This document shows, piece after piece, positions 28,731 through 39,479 of a stretch of DNA of 64,000 nucleotides; the first letter of the stretch is position 1; each line of letters begins with the position of its first letter. The position numbers were made by a program, and so were the translations under genes. The DNA lies in contig CAUYUJ010008613.1 in the NCBI GenBank assembly GCA_963575745.1, forward strand, positions 219,355 through 283,354. Direction: 5' to 3'. Origin of the DNA: Prorocentrum cordatum (Eukaryota; Sar; Dinophyceae; Prorocentrales; Prorocentraceae). The notes under the pieces were generated by a model. The model was not told the origin of the DNA. It ran no database searches and saw nothing but the letters and a program-made list of their open reading frames with translations.

Positions 28731-29675
28731 GTGCATAGACCGCTCCTCTTTCAGTGGAACAGAAGCGCAGTTAGTGGCGGAAGGGCTGCTCAGGCCAGAT
28801 CGCAGCTAGAGCAAGGGAATTGGATATCCAGGGCTATGTGGCTGTGCCTGGCGCCACGCTATACCCCCCTCCTCCGACCGGTGCTCCAGGTGAGAGGTAT
28901 GGGCGCCAGACCGTATGAAGTCCTCAACAGATGGCTGCAGATAGCTGTCATCTGCACTCCCGACGACATCAGAGGCATATTGGGTGAGGGAGAGGAACGG
29001 GCCCCCAGGGCCTACCCCCCATTCGCCAACCGCCGAATCCGCCTTTTATTGCGAACCACAGGGCTCAAGGCATGCCTCGCTGATGAGGGGGCTGCTTCGA
29101 CCACCCGCCTCCTCATGGAAGGTCTGGGCACCTCCATCTCCAACGCCGTCGACCCGCCAGGAGACGCCGAGCAAGCCCTCAGGGCTGGCAAGCCAGAGCC
29201 GATGCCAGGATGGGATGCAGGCGAAGAGGAGCAGGCCTGCACCATCTGCGCTGGGGAGCTTGACGGGGGCGCGGAGACCTTAATACTCTGTGGGCACAGA
29301 TTCCACAAGCACTGCCTCCATCGATGGAGACAGAACCAGCTTGGGATATTTCGAGAGGGGAGAAACTCCATGCCCATTCGTTGCCCATGCTGCAGAGCCA
29401 ACGATAGAGGCAGCGTCTCCGCCCTCCTACCTGACGCCCCGCCTCCTAGCGAAGCGCAGGATACGCTGCAGCTCAGGGGCGGGCTCCTGGCCCCCATAAG
29501 GCCCCCCATAACATATAGAGAACTAGCGGAGGCGGCGCGCTCCCTAGCTTCGGAACTGTATTGTCTAAGAGCTGACATGGTCTCCATGCGCAGACCGAAC
29601 GCCTGCATCACGGTGCGAGACATGCAAATAGTACATGATGAAGTAACAGCTCGCAGGCAGCCGGAATGGAGGTGA
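28731..29675 (+). CDS. RING-H2 finger segment of the 25-33 kb coding block
   Basis: Helical region (WLCLAPRYTPLLRPVLQV, YEVLNRWLQIAVICTPDDIR, RRIRLLLRTTGLKACLAD), then a RING-H2 finger at 29238-29393: CTICAGEL, thirteen residues to CGHRFHKHCLHRW, a long insert, then CPCC. The ligand order C-x2-C...C-x-H-x2-H-x2-C...C-x2-C fits RING-H2 (C3H2C3). RING-H2 domains bind E2 enzymes in ubiquitin ligases. After the finger comes another helical part (YRELAEAARSLASELYCLRA) and TGA 29673-29675. No ATG at the start (GTG in frame), so it is an internal portion. Finding a RING finger in what otherwise looks like a mobile-element protein is unusual. Confidence 0.6.
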   Translation: MHRPLLFQWNRSAVSGGRAAQARSQLEQGNWISRAMWLCLAPRYTPLLRPVLQVRGMGARPYEVLNRWLQIAVICTPDDIRGILGEGEERAPRAYPPFANRRIRLLLRTTGLKACLADEGAASTTRLLMEGLGTSISNAVDPPGDAEQALRAGKPEPMPGWDAGEEEQACTICAGELDGGAETLILCGHRFHKHCLHRWRQNQLGIFREGRNSMPIRCPCCRANDRGSVSALLPDAPPPSEAQDTLQLRGGLLAPIRPPITYRELAEAARSLASELYCLRADMVSMRRPNACITVRDMQIVHDEVTARRQPEWR

Positions 29676-29766
29676 ATCGCGACAGCGAGGATGGGCTTCC
29701 AGATCGACGAACGAAAGAGGAACAGGGGACAACGATGCCCCAACCCCTCCTTCCAGACAGGAAAGG

Positions 29767-30303
29767 ATGCGCTCAGTCCCGATGATCACACAGGCGAGAT
29801 GGGCCATCCTCCTTGCCAGATTCCCGCCAGGTGACCGAAGGTCGGGGAGCCCCCCATCCTGTCCAGTTCCCCTGCCCATGGCTGCGGCCGAGGAAGTAGG
29901 GGCGGAGCTCGTAATCACCCGGAGATCACTGCTCGGCGACAGACACGCAGACAGCACAGGCATCACTCTCGCAATGGCAGGGCCCAGTGCTTACGAGCAA
30001 ATCAAGGAGCTAGTCTGCGACAGAGCCACCCTTGAGGAGGAACGAGGCTCAATCCCTACTATCCTGATAGCGGACGCCGACACACCCCAGATACAGGCAG
30101 CGTTGTCGGCAGCCAGCTCAGGTGTTGGCCAATGCAGGGTACTCGCCCTAACGGGGCAGGGAACTCCAACGCCGGGAGGCCCCGATCCGACAGAGCTCTT
30201 AGCCATAGCGAATGCCCAGTGGGGTTACCGAGCAGCTGGCATGATCACGCACCTGGTGCCCATAGGAAACCTTGTGATAACGGGAAAGATGAAGCCCCTC
30301 TAA
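29767..30303 (+). CDS. Continuation of the 25-33 kb coding block
   Basis: Different frame from the RING segment: MITQARWAILLARFPPGD, MAAAEEVGAELVITRRSLLG, AYEQIKELVCDRATLEEERG, TILIADADTPQIQAALSAAS, GVGQCRVLALTGQGTPTPGG, ELLAIANAQWGYRAAGMITH, ending TAA 30301-30303. It has an alternating hydrophobic-strand/helix pattern, so a folded alpha/beta domain is likely, but no catalytic motif is visible. Probably the same polypeptide as the RING segment, separated by an indel or short intron. Confidence 0.35.
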   Translation: MRSVPMITQARWAILLARFPPGDRRSGSPPSCPVPLPMAAAEEVGAELVITRRSLLGDRHADSTGITLAMAGPSAYEQIKELVCDRATLEEERGSIPTILIADADTPQIQAALSAASSGVGQCRVLALTGQGTPTPGGPDPTELLAIANAQWGYRAAGMITHLVPIGNLVITGKMKPL

Positions 30304-30400
30304 TGCAGCTTGTTGCGGCGCAGTTCCACATACCAGACCGCCCCCAAAGAACGCAGATCCCACCATCCATTGTAGTGCACTGGGGGGGGGGGGGGGGTGC

Positions 30401-31202
30401 ATGGGCGCAGATATCAGCGACGCCCTGCGCATCCTCACACCAGAGCACCGGAACGATGCCATTGTAGCCCGGATTACCAGGTGGCAGCAGACCCTAGAAG
30501 GAAACGAGCGTACAGCAGTGGACGTGGAATGGGCCACTTCCAGGATTGCCCTACCGAGGGACGAGACCTTCCTAAAGGCCGTAGAGCCACTCTTCCACCG
30601 CGTGGTTCGTTGTCGACCTACCAGACGGACTCACGCGCAGGCCCCCCTTTGACTTGCCCCTTGAAGAGCTTCAAGTCGCAGCGCAGACTGCGCTGGCGAC
30701 CAACGTCAATGGGGGCGCCTGGAGGTCCAGGGAAGCATCCGACTCCGTGCACATCCCCATCCCGGCCGCCGCCACTTGCGTGGCCGCGTCGGCCGCTGCG
30801 GACGCAGCGGCGGCCTTTGGGTGCCGAGTAGGCTTCGACGGGGGGGGGGCTGCTTCTCCTGAAGACCCCGGAGAGAATCGCGGCGCCCGTACTACGATAC
30901 CTCAAGGACGAGCTCCCCAGTGCATTCGGGGCCGCGCGCAGCTCCCCAGCCCTCAGCCCCCGAAGGATTCTGCTGGAAGGAGAGTAGGACGGCGGTCTTT
31001 TTTCGCCAGGTTAGCCGACCCGGAAGACGGTTTCCACCTGAATTCGGTGGAATATAGCAGACTTAGGGCAATCCAGAAGGCAGGGCGTGATCGAGGCCGT
31101 CGAAGCCACTGTGGGCTCTGGAGCGGTAGAACAGGCGACCGCAGTGTACGCTTGGTTCCCCGACACGGGGGAGTGCAAGCACATGGCACAGGTAAGAGTT
31201 AG
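30401..31202 (+). CDS. Continuation of the 25-33 kb coding block (two frames)
   Basis: After a G12 run (30381-30392) the frame gives GADISDALRILTPEHRNDAI, VARITRWQQTLEGNERTAVD and RIALPRDETFLKAVEPLFHR to 30652. A second frame from 30654 gives PLEELQVAAQTALATNVNGG, AAADAAAAFGCRVGFDGGGA and FFARLADPEDGFHLNSVEYS. The AAFGC string again coincides with a near copy of the dispersed repeat at DNA level (GCGGCCTTTGGGTGCCG). No domain recognised. Confidence 0.3.
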
Positions 31203-32160
31203 GCTCAACACTGCCGCCACCATGTCAGCAGCCTTCTGCGGGGCCAGTTGCATCGCGGTGGGGCCGCAGGTGGTCAGAATCTCCCCAGCCACCCCCTCAA
31301 TAGAACAGACCGGGAGAGACGCAGGAATCCCAAGATCGCAGGCGGAGCATATAGAGGCACTCACGGACGAGGCTGCGCGGCAAGCCCCCAGACGGGCTGT
31401 GCAGCCACAAATACTGGAGGTCACAGCCTTCGACCGGAAAGGAGTGCAAATTGGGCCCCCCCGCCCTAGGCCGATGCGTCCAGACCCCTGGATCCCTCGC
31501 CGCGCTACGCTGCGTATGTTCTCCGCTTCGATAGGATCCTCCGGAACAAGGCTACGCGCAAGGGCCTGGCCACTGGAAGGGGCAGACGGCAGAGAGGGCA
31601 TAGCCAACTTATGGGCGGCCCCCCCTGCCATGCCCGAGGAGTGGCTGCACGAGGTGGGCGAGGTCGTGGATGACCGGAGCTCGACCCGCCGCAGATCCAC
31701 GGAGGACAGGGAAGGCCTGCGAGACTACAGCACCATACTCCACCCAGGAGAGCACCTTACAGCTGCTGTAGCAGCGGGAGGGGCCGTATGCATCACTACC
31801 TGCGGAGGATACGGCCACCTGTGCACCTCAAGTCCCATGTGGGTCACCATCGCGTTACCCGCCGAGGCTAACGTAAGATCTGCCAACCGAGGTGCCGACC
31901 GTCCACAGACCAGAGTATCCCTGCAGCTGCTACATGGGCCAGTGCACCTCGCCGACCCCAGCCCGTGCCCCAACGCTAGTGGAGCTGGGAACCGGCGCCC
32001 GCCAACTCCCCGGCGCAATAGCACCGCCAAGAAGGCGTGCAGCCGTGGACTCGCTTCCGGGCCCAGCCCGCCCAAAAGTGCACCCATCCCCAGCAGAAGT
32101 GCTGACAGGCAGGAGCCGGTTAAGGGCGGAGTCAGGAGCTGCATTAGTAAGGGCAGATAA
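31087..32160 (+). CDS. Continuation of the 25-33 kb coding block
   Basis: Reads EAVEATVGSGAVEQATAVYA, WFPDTGECKHMAQVRVRLNT, AAFCGASCIAVGPQVVRISP, QAEHIEALTDEAARQAPRRA, PEEWLHEVGEVVDDRSSTRR, EHLTAAVAAGGAVCITTCGG. A well-mixed protein-like sequence up to about 31880; the rest is basic and Pro-rich, and the better reading from about 31990 is in the next frame. TAA 32158-32160. No known family recognised. Confidence 0.35.
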   Translation: MIEAVEATVGSGAVEQATAVYAWFPDTGECKHMAQVRVRLNTAATMSAAFCGASCIAVGPQVVRISPATPSIEQTGRDAGIPRSQAEHIEALTDEAARQAPRRAVQPQILEVTAFDRKGVQIGPPRPRPMRPDPWIPRRATLRMFSASIGSSGTRLRARAWPLEGADGREGIANLWAAPPAMPEEWLHEVGEVVDDRSSTRRRSTEDREGLRDYSTILHPGEHLTAAVAAGGAVCITTCGGYGHLCTSSPMWVTIALPAEANVRSANRGADRPQTRVSLQLLHGPVHLADPSPCPNASGAGNRRPPTPRRNSTAKKACSRGLASGPSPPKSAPIPSRSADRQEPVKGGVRSCISKGR

Positions 32161-33521
32161 CGACGCCGTCGCATGCGCGCAGGGCATGCTTGGAATATTC
32201 TTGGCGTGCATTGACGAGCAGTGCATCCACGACTTAGCCAGAGGCATCCAGACCAGGCTCGTGCTCGAACAACGGCGACAGGAAGAGGGCAGACCCATCT
32301 TGAGGTACAACTGGGACCTCTTTGCCGCCATGTGGATTCTCCAGCTGGCTGACCCTAACACATTGGAAAGAGACCGCGTGTTCCAGCTCATCAGCGAACT
32401 TGGAATCAAGGAAGAGGTCACCAGACAGCTTCCCTTCTCGCAATGGCTCTCCCCCGAACCCGACCCGACCTACACTGCCCACCACCCGTGGGTCGAAGTC
32501 CCAGGGAGCAGAGGTGCGGACGTTGACAGTGACGCAACACGCGTGCTAGCCCCTGGCACGGACGAGAGACTCAACGGTCTAGACGAAAGATTGAGGAGGG
32601 CCGCCCAGGAGGACAGGCTCCGGCACGATCCAGGGAGAGCACCGAGGCCACGAAGGGCACCCAGAGGCAACCGTGGCGACCCCTCAAGTGGGGCAAGGGC
32701 ACAACCCACACACACGTGCTGGACAGGAGCAACTGCAGACCGCGCGCAGCAGAGCCCTGGAGAGACCCAAAGCAGCCGAGCAGAGCGCCGCTACCGGGGG
32801 CCCCCAGACGGCGGACCACGGTACTCCCCGGCCGTTGCCTGCATCCCCCCAGCAGTCCAGACCAACCCACCGCAGCGGCCGCTCCCGCGTGACCAGGACA
32901 CAGGCACTGCTGCTCACAACCAGCATCGGCGCAGGACCGAGAGGGGTAGCGAGGACGACCCGCCGCCTGCTACGCCCCCAGGAAGCGCCGCCGTAAGCAG
33001 CAGTCCAACCACGGGACCAGCAAGCGGTTCCCGCCTGCACGGGGAAGCAGAGCGCGACAACGGGGATTGGGGGCGCGCAGACCCCGCCGACGCAGCCCCC
33101 ATCAGAAGGGGGGGGCAGTTGGACAGCACGAGCGACAACCTCCCACAAGCCCGCGCCCTGCCTCTGCTCAGGAGTCTTCATCTCCCCAAGCAGGAGAGCA
33201 AGGCGCCGTTTCTCCCCCAGCGCCGACGCCTCAGGCTACGAGCGACAGGCCGGGGAGCAGGCGTACTGAGGACGCGCGACCTGACCAGGAACCTGGGAAC
33301 ACCGCTCAGACCGAGCACGCGAGCACAGCCTGGATCCACAGAAGGAGACACCAGACAGTGTCCCTCGAAGCTCGCCCAACGACCCGTTGGGAGGGGGGGG
33401 CTCCCCAAGAGCATGCGCATATCTCCCGCCTTGTATGGGGCGCAAGTGGAGTCACTTCCTCAACTGCGCTGCGGCGACGCTCTGCTCCCTCGGCCCCCCC
33501 GCGCGGTGGGAAGGGCTAGGG
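31990..33521 (+). CDS. C-terminal part of the 25-33 kb coding block
   Basis: Coherent frame from about 31990: AGTRQLPG-like Pro/Arg sequence, then VRADNDAVACAQGMLGIFLA, CIDEQCIHDLARGIQTRLVL, RPILRYNWDLFAAMWILQLA, VFQLISELGIKEEVTRQLPF and HPWVEVPGSRGADVDSDATR. From about 32600 it is disordered Arg/Pro/Gln sequence. The helical core (about 100 residues) is the best protein-like part. The frame has no stop before the AATGGTCGC repeat at 33530, where meaningful coding ends near GGGCTAGGGTTATGATATG. Probably the last segment of the same large element. Confidence 0.35.
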
Positions 33522-33524
33522 TTA

Positions 33525-33725
33525 TGATATGCGCTGTGCGCAGACTGGTGGGAACCCAGAAATGGCTCACAAATGGTCGCGCGGATGGTTCCCCAAATGG
33601 TCGCCCGAAAACAAAATGGTTACCCAGATGGTCGCCTGAATGGTCGCCCCCAAAAAATGGTCGCACAAATGGTTGCTCCGATGGTTGCCCGCGACTGCCG
33701 CCGCGTAAACATGGTTACCAAAATT
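33525..33725. repeat. AAATGGTCGCCC-type minisatellite, + orientation copy
   Basis: Starts with CTAGGGTTATGATATG and GCGCAGACTGG, then GGGAACCCAGAAATGG and about twelve AATGG(T/C)(C/T)GC(C/A)C units of ~12 bp. The same arrangement is present inverted at 55930-56135, so this is the tail of a dispersed element. Frames such as MVARMVPQMVAR are artefacts. Confidence 0.85.
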
Positions 33726-34937
33726 GTATGCCAGCTTTGCCATGGACGTTTCATTTCGCGACGCGTTGTTTCCCATGACGTGTCGAGTGAAATTCTTTGC
33801 GAGTAGCGTTCCTGCCGCGTGCACGCCTCTGTACTTATAGCAAACGGACAACGCATGGAATGGCGTTCTCGCCTTGGCGACGGTACCGACGGGCAACGCA
33901 CGTGAGCTCTAAAGAGCCCTCGTGACCAAAGCCCCCCCCGCCCCCCCAATCGTATTCATTCCTCTCCCCCAGCCTCCCCATCGCCCTCCTGCCGCTTATC
34001 GCGATCAATGCAAGCGTCGAGCCTGCGCGAAGGCGGCGCCTCCAGGCCGCGATCATTCGGCCACCTCGATGCGAGGGCGAGGGCGCCATTGACGTGGGGG
34101 AGGTCGAGGGCGTCGACGAGGAGGCGGAGGAAGAGGGCGGGGGGGCTCGAAGAGAAAGAGGAGGAGGACAGGAACGACGATGCGATTTCTGCCAGGGTAG
34201 CATCGACCCCGTCGTCGCCAACGTCGTCATTGCGGCCCGTTGGGCAGGGGCTCGGGGCAAAATGCATTTGGACAGTCAGTGGCATATCGGATATGCCTCA
34301 GGCTGGCCAAATGTATTTCGTCCTCTCCGCAATCATCATCGACCGTATGTTTGACTCAACTTCGGTGGTCCACGCGCGTCGCTCCTCGCATGTTGCTCTT
34401 CTCTGCGACGCGATGTGTTTGTTCCGCTCTCTTGGGGGATGTGGCAGGGGGCTATGCGCGGCGTCCGTGCCCGCCTCTGTGTATTCAGGCTTTGGCCCCA
34501 ACTTCAGAATCTTGTCCAGGCGGCGCCTGATGCCTGAACGGGCAAACGGTGGCAGGAGGGCGGCCCCTTTTCAAAATGTGGCTCTCGCTTCGGCGCCGCG
34601 TGCATCCGTCGTGAAAGTTCGCAAGGGCTTCGCGGGTGGATGGCGGTTCCTTTTCTCGGAACGCGGTTGCCGCCTCAGCGCCGCGCACCTTCGCTTTGGA
34701 GCTTCGCGGACACAGGCGGGTCGTGTTCAAAAGGTGGCTCTCGCTTCAGCGCCGCGCACATCCACCGTTAACCACCCCCGTCCCTGACGCCTCTCCTTCG
34801 TAGGAGTGCTCTCTTCCTCCCCCTGCTCCGCCAATGCCCCCCCTCCTCCTCCCTCCATTCCATCGGCCGTTTTGGCTGAAACGGGTCTTTGACCCCTGGT
34901 TTGCGAATTCGGTTTCACCTGTCTGTGATGTCCATGC
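33726..34937. other. Spacer with a ~39-bp direct repeat
   Basis: No gene recognised. GTGGCTCTCGCTTC(G/A)GCGCCG plus CG(T/C)(G/A)CATCC occurs at 34577-34606 and 34733-34762, with a weaker third copy near 34668. The upstream half has G-rich and GGA-rich tracts. Confidence 0.5.
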
Positions 34938-37900
34938 ATGGGCGAGCGGTCTGCTGCAGCGTTGGCCGAGTGCGCGTCTGGAGACAGCGGCATCGACGAA
35001 TGGACGGCCGCTGCTGAGACAGCTGACTACGCAACCAACGTCGACGATGAGTGGTCCGCAGCAGCCCGTGACTTCGATCAGGATGACGGGGTTGCGCCAG
35101 CGTCTGGCGCAGGTCTTAGCGCTGGCGTTTCCCCCTGTGAGCTCGGCCCCCACGATGGCACGCGGTCCCCAGTCATAGCAGAGTTGACAAGTCGGCGGCT
35201 GGCTGCCAGTACGGATGCAGATGCAATATCATGGATGAACGACCTCGTGCGCCACTTCCAGTCGAGCCCCGCCGATGCAGCCCGCTACGTCGACACGAAT
35301 AGTGACCATGGTTCTTTGATCAGATCGATGTTGGACCCTGCCTGCCAGAAGCGAGTCTCGACTAATGCACTGGATGCTGATATGTCGGGAGCCTCGGAAC
35401 AAACAAAACACACAAAGCATCTACTCAGGTGTGCACTGGTCCTTTGTCAGCGCGGCCAAGCGGACAGACTTCTTACTGAATTGATAGATACAGGTGCGTC
35501 GGCTGGATTTTCACCGGCCGTCTACTACGAGAGCGACACCGAGGGGGCGAGACTGCCTTCGCTCGCTTCCGCGTTCGGACGACAGCTGCGGGGGTGGGCA
35601 CACATCGAGCTGAGGACGCAGATACTGGCGACGTCGTCGAGTCCCAGACGGTCGCGGATGTGGGGCATGATGTTGTTGTCGCAGCTGATGTAAACACCGA
35701 GGTGGGAGTGCAAATCGACGCCACGGGGGCTCGATCGTTGATGATTGTCTTGGGGTGTGCACGTTTGTTCCAGCACCCCATACATAATGCGCGAGCCGAG
35801 CCCCCGAAACGATTCACATTCTTCTCTCGAGGTGTTCCAGACTGAGCTCATTTGCGGTGCTTTGTTTACGCGGGCTGATCGTGCGCAGGCGCTCCTGGTG
35901 AGTTTCGAGCTGTTGCAACCTTTATGTGCGTTGGATCGGTGCAAAGGCGCCGTGTACGCCAACCTGTTCGGAAATATTTCACATGTGCCGCCCGCTTCGA
36001 TGCGCTTCAGGAGGCGCCAGAGGATATGTGACCGACGGCGACGGCGCTTTGGACGTGGGAGAGCGGGCGTTGCGGCATCGGAGCACGCTCGATCCAGTGG
36101 TGGTCCGACACATCAAGTGCCTGGTGCACCGCATAGCTCATATTATGTCAAAGCCCACGAGGCTGATACGACACTGGGTCACAGGGTTGGTTCGGTGGAG
36201 CCTCTCGCTGCGCGGCCCCAACTACTTCCTGTCCTTCGTGGGGATTCTCTCCAGATGGTTTGATCGCCAGCTCGATTATCGATTTGAGGAGCGGCCCATG
36301 GGCCCAGGTTTGGAAGCATATCGGTATAGGAAGGCTGTGTATGATACGTTCTTGGGGCTCGGCGGCAATTCTATATACCAGCGGGTGCGACTGTATATCA
36401 TCAGCACGCTTGCCAATGGTGACATTCGTGTGCGCGGCAGCTTCCAACACTACTGCAGACCTGGATGCTACCGAGACCGTCGACACTGCCTGCGCATGTT
36501 GCGAGTGCGGTTTGTCCGCGCCCTCGTCGGACGACTACCGCCCATCTTTCCTCGGTCGAGGTGGACGCGGGTGTGCGACGCGGTCGACTACTTCGGTCTC
36601 TTGGAAGCCATCCACGGGTTGGGCGGCGAGATCTACCCGCTCTGGTTCGAACGCGTCACTGGCAAGACGGTCCCACATGGAGGGCGACCGCCCGAAATCC
36701 TGAGCACCAGGGCTAGCCCGAATGTAAACGCCCTCTCGCGACTACGTTCCAGGCTTACGCTCTGCGTCGAGGAGCTTCGGGCCATCGCTCACCCAAGGTT
36801 GGGCCACCTGCCGCAGTCGCTGCCGCTGGATGACGGGGCGCCGCCGACTGGCGAGCGCGGCGAGGACGGCGGGGTCGGCGCCAACACCGACCAGGAGATG
36901 TCACACCTTCTCGCGGAGGCCGACTTGGGGAATGCTGGGGACATCGCGCATTTGGCCTCGAAGATTCAACAACGAGTATTTCGCAACAGTGGTCTCGAGT
37001 TCATCCGCGACCCCTTTTCCTTGACCACTGCGATTGCCTGTCGCAAGTGCCTCACGCCAGTCTTCGACATGATGCACTTCGCGCTGAAGGTGTCCGCGGA
37101 GAAGTGGGAGAAGGAGCAGCACGCGCGGGCCAGGTATAGCGGCCGTCGAGTGCATCGAGCTGCCCTTGCCGCGGAAGGAGCCATTGAGAGAGGGGCGCTC
37201 GGCAGTCTGATCACATGCGCCAGAGATGTTCAGAGGTGGACCTGGCTCTCGCACACATCGCGCAACCAGGGGGCCAGGGCGCAGATTTTCAAGCTCGTCA
37301 GCTCGCTGGGCGGCCTGATCAATCTGCGCACCACCATGGAGCACCATAACTACCTGTGCAAGACATTCGCCATGCTGGAGGACCCGGGCGGACTACAGGC
37401 CGCATGCGACAAGGACATATGGGAGCCAGAATCCGTTCGCCAGGAGCACGCTGTCTGCGCGCCCAGTTCTTTGGCCAACATGTTAGTTCTAAGTGTGTAC
37501 TCTATTACGCGTTATATGTTCAACGGTTTGGGTGTCTGGGCGCGTGGACAGCGTGCAAACGAGCGAGGGCCTTCGGGCTCCTAGCACGAGGAGCGGTGCA
37601 AGAAGCGCTTCGACCCATGGACCACCGAGTTCTTCGATTACTGGTCGACTGCGCCGAGGTCGATTCTCTCCCCGGAATGCCGTGCCGAGCTGATCGCCAC
37701 AAAGGCCTTGCTATGTTTGGACACGGCTAAAATCGAGAACGGCCACGCCGCGATCAGGAGGGGGCTCATCGGGACTTCGACGCAGACGCGCGCCGCGGAC
37801 ATCGTCGACACCAGCTCGCTGTTCATCCAGCGGTCGTGGCGGCGGCTGCGTCGCGAGGCCGACCTTCTGAAGCGCGAGAGCGAGCGGGTGGGTGGCGGGG

Positions 37901-39026
37901 CCAACGCTGGCACTACTACCGAGCCAAGCTCAGGAGAACAGGGAGATGATGAGGGGGGGCCACCAGTGAAGAAGACTCGTGGAGGGGGCGCGTGGCGGGT
38001 CAATCCAGCGGTGGGTGCTGCTCGCGGGAGCTTTCTGAACGGTGCAGGAGATTGAGCTTGGACGAGCTGGAGCGCCTGCGGAGGATCGGCACAGCTGCTA
38101 CTGAGTCGCACGCCATGGGCAGCGTGAGCTTCGCCAACGACTGGCGCAGTCGCCGTCGCATTCCTGATCGGGAGGACGCCGTGCACATGACTCGGGAGTT
38201 GACGAGAAATTTGCAGGAGGACCTCGCAACTGGATGCGGCGCTCGAGCCTACAATGCACCTGCATTACCTGACTCAATCGACTGGGATGAGAGATTACAT
38301 CGTGTTGTTCAGGCAGTGCGGCTTGATAACCACGCCGATTGGAAATTGGAGTCGATCGTGAAGGGCGAGTTGGCTGCAGACTCTCTTCGGCAATCGTCTG
38401 CTGCCGACCCCGTGTCGAGATTCGCGTGCGAAGCCATCCATAACTGTTCAGGACCTGTGTCGGCTGCGTCTATTCCCGAGATTGACCCCTTGCTCACGTT
38501 TTCCCACATCGAGGGGCAGTTCGACAACGTGACCGAGGATGCCCTGGAGGTGACGAACATCAAGATGCACTCGAAGCTCGGGCACGCGGTCCAGCATGTG
38601 GCAAACGCAGCTTGGGAGCGATGGCGGCAACCCTACTTGTTCGAGAAGTCGCCACCTGTCTCGAGACCCGAGTGGCTTGCCCATCGGAGGACTAAATGCA
38701 ACATTGCAGGTGTATGTCTCTGCGGGCCTGGCGGGGCCCAGACCGAGCGTATGTTCCAGAACTTCAACGAGAGCGTCGTCCAACTCTGCCGTGGGAAACC
38801 CAAGAATGCCAAGCTACATGACGGATCTTTCGTGTACTGTTTGATCGGGGTTGACGTGGCAGCACCAACGTGTACAGATGGTGATGATGTCGACGGGTTC
38901 GTTGTCCAGCAGATATGGGTTCACGTAGCTCGGCAAAACGACAAACCACGGCACGGAATGTTCAACACCTTGGGCTGCCCAGCTGGTATGCGTGTGCCTG
39001 CGTTCGCACGCTTGCATCTGGTCTAG
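34938..39026 (+). CDS. Large uncharacterised dinoflagellate family gene, several frame changes and one likely intron
   Basis: ATG 34938: acidic N-terminus (GIDEWTAAAETADYATNVDD), then ADAISWMNDLVRHFQSSP and HLLRCALVLCQRGQADRLLT. Frame changes near 35590-35830 lead to SLEVFQTELICGALFTRADR and RCKGAVYANLFGNISHVPP. A change at about 36020 leads to the long part: GYVTDGDGALDVGERALRHR, GPNYFLSFVGILSRWFDRQL, LRVRFVRALVGRLPPIFPRS, RWTWLSHTSRNQGARAQIFK. A GTGTAC...CCTAG stretch 37495-37584 looks like a phase-0 intron; HEERCKKRFDPWTTEFFDYW and LCLDTAKIENGHAAIRR follow. A last frame change near 38030 leads to ELERLRRIGTAATESHAMGS and CNIAGVCLCGPGGAQTERMF, TAG 39024-39026. I recall proteins with 'LDTAKIE(N/S)GHA' and 'C..AG.C.C' blocks as multicopy in dinoflagellates; function unknown. 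Confidence 0.45.
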
Positions 39027-39479
39027 CTTACATGTGAATGGAAGTGGGTATCACAGTACTGTTTACTGCAAGGCTTATCGAAATACCTCAGGTGGTACGC
39101 GAGAGTCTTCGAGGTCGGTTCGTCGAACGCCCCCTTGGGCGTTCTTGATCCAAGTGCTGTGACCGTCGTGGGCGTTCATCTCGCTGACGGCACCTGTGCG
39201 ACGGCGTGCTTCTGGGACGGCTTCGGCGGCGACATGGGCAATGTCGACGGAGGCGACGGCGGACTTCGTGGACGGCGTGGAGGGCGAGGCGGCGGCGGTG
39301 CTGGCCGTCGAGGCCGTGGACGAGGCCCAACATGCCTAAGCAAACGCTCGGACACCACTGTGGCCCAAACCATTCCCCCCCTGACATGAGTTTTGGCAAG
39401 TGGGCCCCTTGGGCCCCAAGGATCCAGGGGTTGCCCTCCGTTCGCGTTTGCATAGGCATGTTCGCAAGGGGATGGCAGA
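39027..39479. other. Spacer, no gene supported
   Basis: GC-rich, with GGCGGCGGTG-type low complexity around 39230-39320. Overlapping frames are Arg/Gly-rich on + and Pro/Ser-rich on -. Coherent coding resumes at about 39480. Confidence 0.4.

Noticed and set aside
34134-34180. Acidic/basic protein from GGA-rich DNA
   Set aside because: Simple purine repeat; frames on both strands equally open.
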